From assembly GCA_041645025.1 (NCBI GenBank), contig JBAZQV010000052.1, positions 1-5,805 on the forward strand: a stretch of DNA of 5,805 nucleotides, written 5' to 3'. Below, one piece after another: positions 4,895 through 5,805 of this stretch. A program made the translations under genes and the position numbers. The notes under the pieces were generated by a model. The model was not told where the DNA came from and did not search any database. It saw only the letters and a list, made by a program, of their open reading frames with translations. The DNA comes from GW2011-AR5 sp041645025. GTDB taxonomy: Archaea; Aenigmatarchaeota; Aenigmatarchaeia; GW2011-AR5. The first letter of the stretch is position 1. Each line of letters begins with the position of its first letter.

Positions 4895-4968
4895 GAAAAC
4901 TTGTGCCGGATGGGTAGACGGCTAAGTAGTGAAGTCTTGTTTTGGTTTCATGCCTGAACTGGGTAATT

Positions 4969-4984
4969 GCAAAAATTGCTTTTT
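4969..4984 (+). terminator. Small hairpin followed by a T-run
   Basis: GCAA (4969-4972) and TTGC (4976-4979) flank AAA and are followed by TTTTT (4980-4984). It looks like a minimal terminator, but no plus-strand gene precedes it. The nearby TTAAAAAG at 4888-4895 could in principle start a short plus-strand transcript of about 65 bases. It may be chance. Confidence 0.2.
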
Positions 4985-5004
4985 AGATATTTATCCCATT
5001 AATG

Positions 5005-5012
5005 TTTTATAG
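5005..5012 (+). promoter_or_regulatory. TATA box of the nuclease-like/DUF2283 operon
   Basis: TTTTATAG is centred 25.5 bases before the ATG at 5034, giving a leaderless first gene. Confidence 0.55.
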
Positions 5013-5033
5013 CTTCAGAAAGAATTATCTTAC

Positions 5034-5330
5034 ATGGATGACATCAAATGCGTTCTCGGCAAGAAAATTTCTTTCACCAAGGAAAGATACATCCATATAA
5101 CGATAAGGCATCCAGAACTCGAAGGTAAAGAACAGGAAATCATCAAAACACTGGCAAATGCGGATTTCGTTCAGGAAAGTATTTATGATAAAAACGTGCT
5201 TCTTTGCTATAAGCACAACGGGAAAGATTATCTTGTCGTCGCAGTAAAACTCTTAAATAATCACGGGTTTATTATTACAGCATACATAGCAAATATCATA
5301 AAGAAAGGTGAAGTAATATGGAAAAAATGA
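5034..5330 (+). CDS. BECR-type nuclease-like small protein, putative toxin (98 aa)
   Basis: It resembles a common family of about 90-100-residue proteins found beside DUF2283 proteins in archaea and bacteria, related to the barnase-EndoU-colicin-RelE (BECR) nuclease fold. Visible features are an N-terminal helix-rich part with H21 and IRHPELEG (H26-P27); a central acidic helix (30-43); YDKNVLLCYKHNGKDYLVVAVK, two strands of the sheet (about 51-72); and GFIITAY (78-84), the typical last strand with Thr82 and Tyr84, then IKKGEVIWK. By analogy with BECR enzymes the histidines and Thr82/Tyr84 are candidate active-site residues, but this is inference. It overlaps the DUF2283 gene by 13 bases, so the two are co-translated. 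The toxin-like gene comes first, the reverse of most toxin-antitoxin operons. Nuclease or toxin activity is not proven by the sequence. Confidence 0.7.
   Translation: MDDIKCVLGKKISFTKERYIHITIRHPELEGKEQEIIKTLANADFVQESIYDKNVLLCYKHNGKDYLVVAVKLLNNHGFIITAYIANIIKKGEVIWKK
5304..5311 (+). promoter_or_regulatory. Ribosome binding site of the DUF2283 gene
   Basis: AAAGGTGA, containing the Shine-Dalgarno core GGTGA, lies 6 bases before the ATG at 5318 and within the end of the preceding gene. It selects this ATG over those at 5327 and 5330. It is the clearest ribosome site in the window, fitting an internal operon gene that cannot be leaderless. Confidence 0.7.
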
Positions 5331-5542
5331 TGTTCTACTACGATGAAGAGGGGGATGTTCTTGATATATCGATAGGCAAACCGAAGAAAGCGAAATCAGA
5401 AGAAATAGGAAATGATATAACAATAAGAAAGGATGAGAAGGGCAATGTAGTCGGCTTTACTATCCTCAATTTCGAGAAGCGGGCTGAAGTTGAGAAGGGG
5501 TTCAATATCCCAATAGAAGCCAAGTTCGGAATGATTTCTTAG
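5318..5542 (+). CDS. DUF2283-family protein, putative antitoxin partner (74 aa)
   Basis: The N-terminal YDEEGDVLDISIG (8-20) is the hallmark of DUF2283 (small beta-rich proteins). It is followed by ITIRKDEKGNVVGFTILNF (34-52), the second conserved block, and a short C-terminal helix and tail. The length of 74 residues is normal for the family. The gene overlaps the nuclease-like gene by 13 bases in a different frame and has its own ribosome site, so the two products are probably made in coupled amounts. This pairing is common across genomes, and an antitoxin or immunity role has been supposed from that arrangement. Nothing in the sequence proves it. No DNA-binding motif is obvious, so autoregulation would need another factor. 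Confidence 0.85.
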   Translation: MEKMMFYYDEEGDVLDISIGKPKKAKSEEIGNDITIRKDEKGNVVGFTILNFEKRAEVEKGFNIPIEAKFGMIS

Positions 5543-5591
5543 TTGGATATGCTGCAATTGAAAAAAGAAAATCAGAGAAATACGACGAATT

Positions 5592-5750
5592 TTACTGGTA
5601 ATTGTATTTCTTCTTTAGCTGGTCAAGAGTCTTGAATTTACCCTTATCTATTTCCTTGTCGCCTTTCTCGGCTTCCTTAATGAATTTTATGTCTTCCACT
5701 ACACGAAGGAAAGCTTCGACGTCGCTTTTCAGCATCTTGAGAGTTATCAT
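5592..5750 (-). CDS. Small antitoxin-like protein (52 aa)
   Basis: The frame is mostly helical and charged: MITLKMLKSDVEAFLRVVEDIKFIKEAEKGDKEIDKG followed by KFKTLDQLKKKYNYQ, split here for length. The C-terminal 'G-K-F-K-T-L-(D/E)-(Q/E)-L' pattern resembles RelB-type and other small archaeal antitoxins, where that helix binds the toxin. No clear DNA-binding domain is seen at the short N-terminus. Three starts are possible: TTG 5786, ATG 5759 and ATG 5750. The last is chosen because the TATA-like core at 5772-5779 is then 25.5 bases away, as for the other genes. No toxin gene follows on the minus strand, since the next sequence is the convergent DUF2283 gene, so it is an orphan or its partner lies right of the window. 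Confidence 0.55.
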   Translation of the reverse strand: MITLKMLKSDVEAFLRVVEDIKFIKEAEKGDKEIDKGKFKTLDQLKKKYNYQ

Positions 5751-5767
5751 ATCTTCCATAATTATCA

Positions 5768-5783
5768 CTGCTATAATTAGCAG
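5768..5783 (-). promoter_or_regulatory. Inverted-repeat operator containing the TATA element of the antitoxin-like gene
   Basis: On the minus strand CTGCTA and TAGCAG form a perfect 6-base inverted repeat around ATTA. The whole 16 bases include TAATTATA (5772-5779), which is centred 25.5 bases before the ATG at 5750. A repressor bound to this dyad would block the TATA-binding protein, as in many autoregulated toxin-antitoxin operons. The repressor identity is inferred. Confidence 0.45.
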
Positions 5784-5805
5784 CAATCAATAGAGGACTT
5801 TGAAT

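Noticed and set aside
4918..4984. C/D box guide RNA before the nuclease-like gene
   Set aside because: One CTGA is present but no matching RTGATGA box, and only one box pair position could be found.

Overview
The window looks archaeal. Eight genes each have an AT-rich TATA-like element whose centre lies 25.5 to 27.5 bases before the start codon, which is the spacing expected for archaeal TATA-box promoters that make leaderless mRNAs. The FtsZ ends in the ELGI-type tail common in archaeal FtsZ. Compact genes, a GatC and a nuclease-like/DUF2283 pair fit a small-genome euryarchaeal or DPANN-like lineage, but the sequence alone does not fix the phylum.

Layout. Bases 1-219 (minus) hold the N-terminal three quarters of gatC, running off the left edge. 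It is divergent from a PIN-domain protein (323-937, plus), which is followed by a protein with two C-terminal winged helices (974-1807, plus) that has its own promoter. Bases 1808-2158 form a convergent gap with several strong stem-loops and possibly an unidentified structured RNA. ftsZ (2159-3262, minus) comes next. The 350 bases upstream of ftsZ contain the most unusual structure in the window: repeated GTCCA(A/G)A motifs and two 21-base hairpin elements with identical TGTCCAG loops and different but still complementary arms. A TTTAAA box precedes them and a T-run follows, so they look like a plus-strand small RNA. Then come an unrecognised 131-aa protein (3616-4011, plus), a 29-aa single-span membrane peptide (4061-4150, plus), a shared terminator hairpin, and a rhomboid-family serine protease (4241-4864, minus).

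The right end is toxin-antitoxin-like. A two-gene operon (5034-5542, plus) encodes a small BECR-type nuclease-like protein and a DUF2283 protein, overlapping by 13 bases, with a Shine-Dalgarno site used only for the second gene. Convergent to it lies a 52-aa antitoxin-like gene (5592-5750, minus) whose TATA element sits inside a 16-base inverted repeat, as expected for an autoregulated operator.

Housekeeping functions (tRNA amidation, cell division, membrane proteolysis) are thus interleaved with small accessory modules. Most genes appear to be single transcription units. The only clear operon is the nuclease-like/DUF2283 pair.
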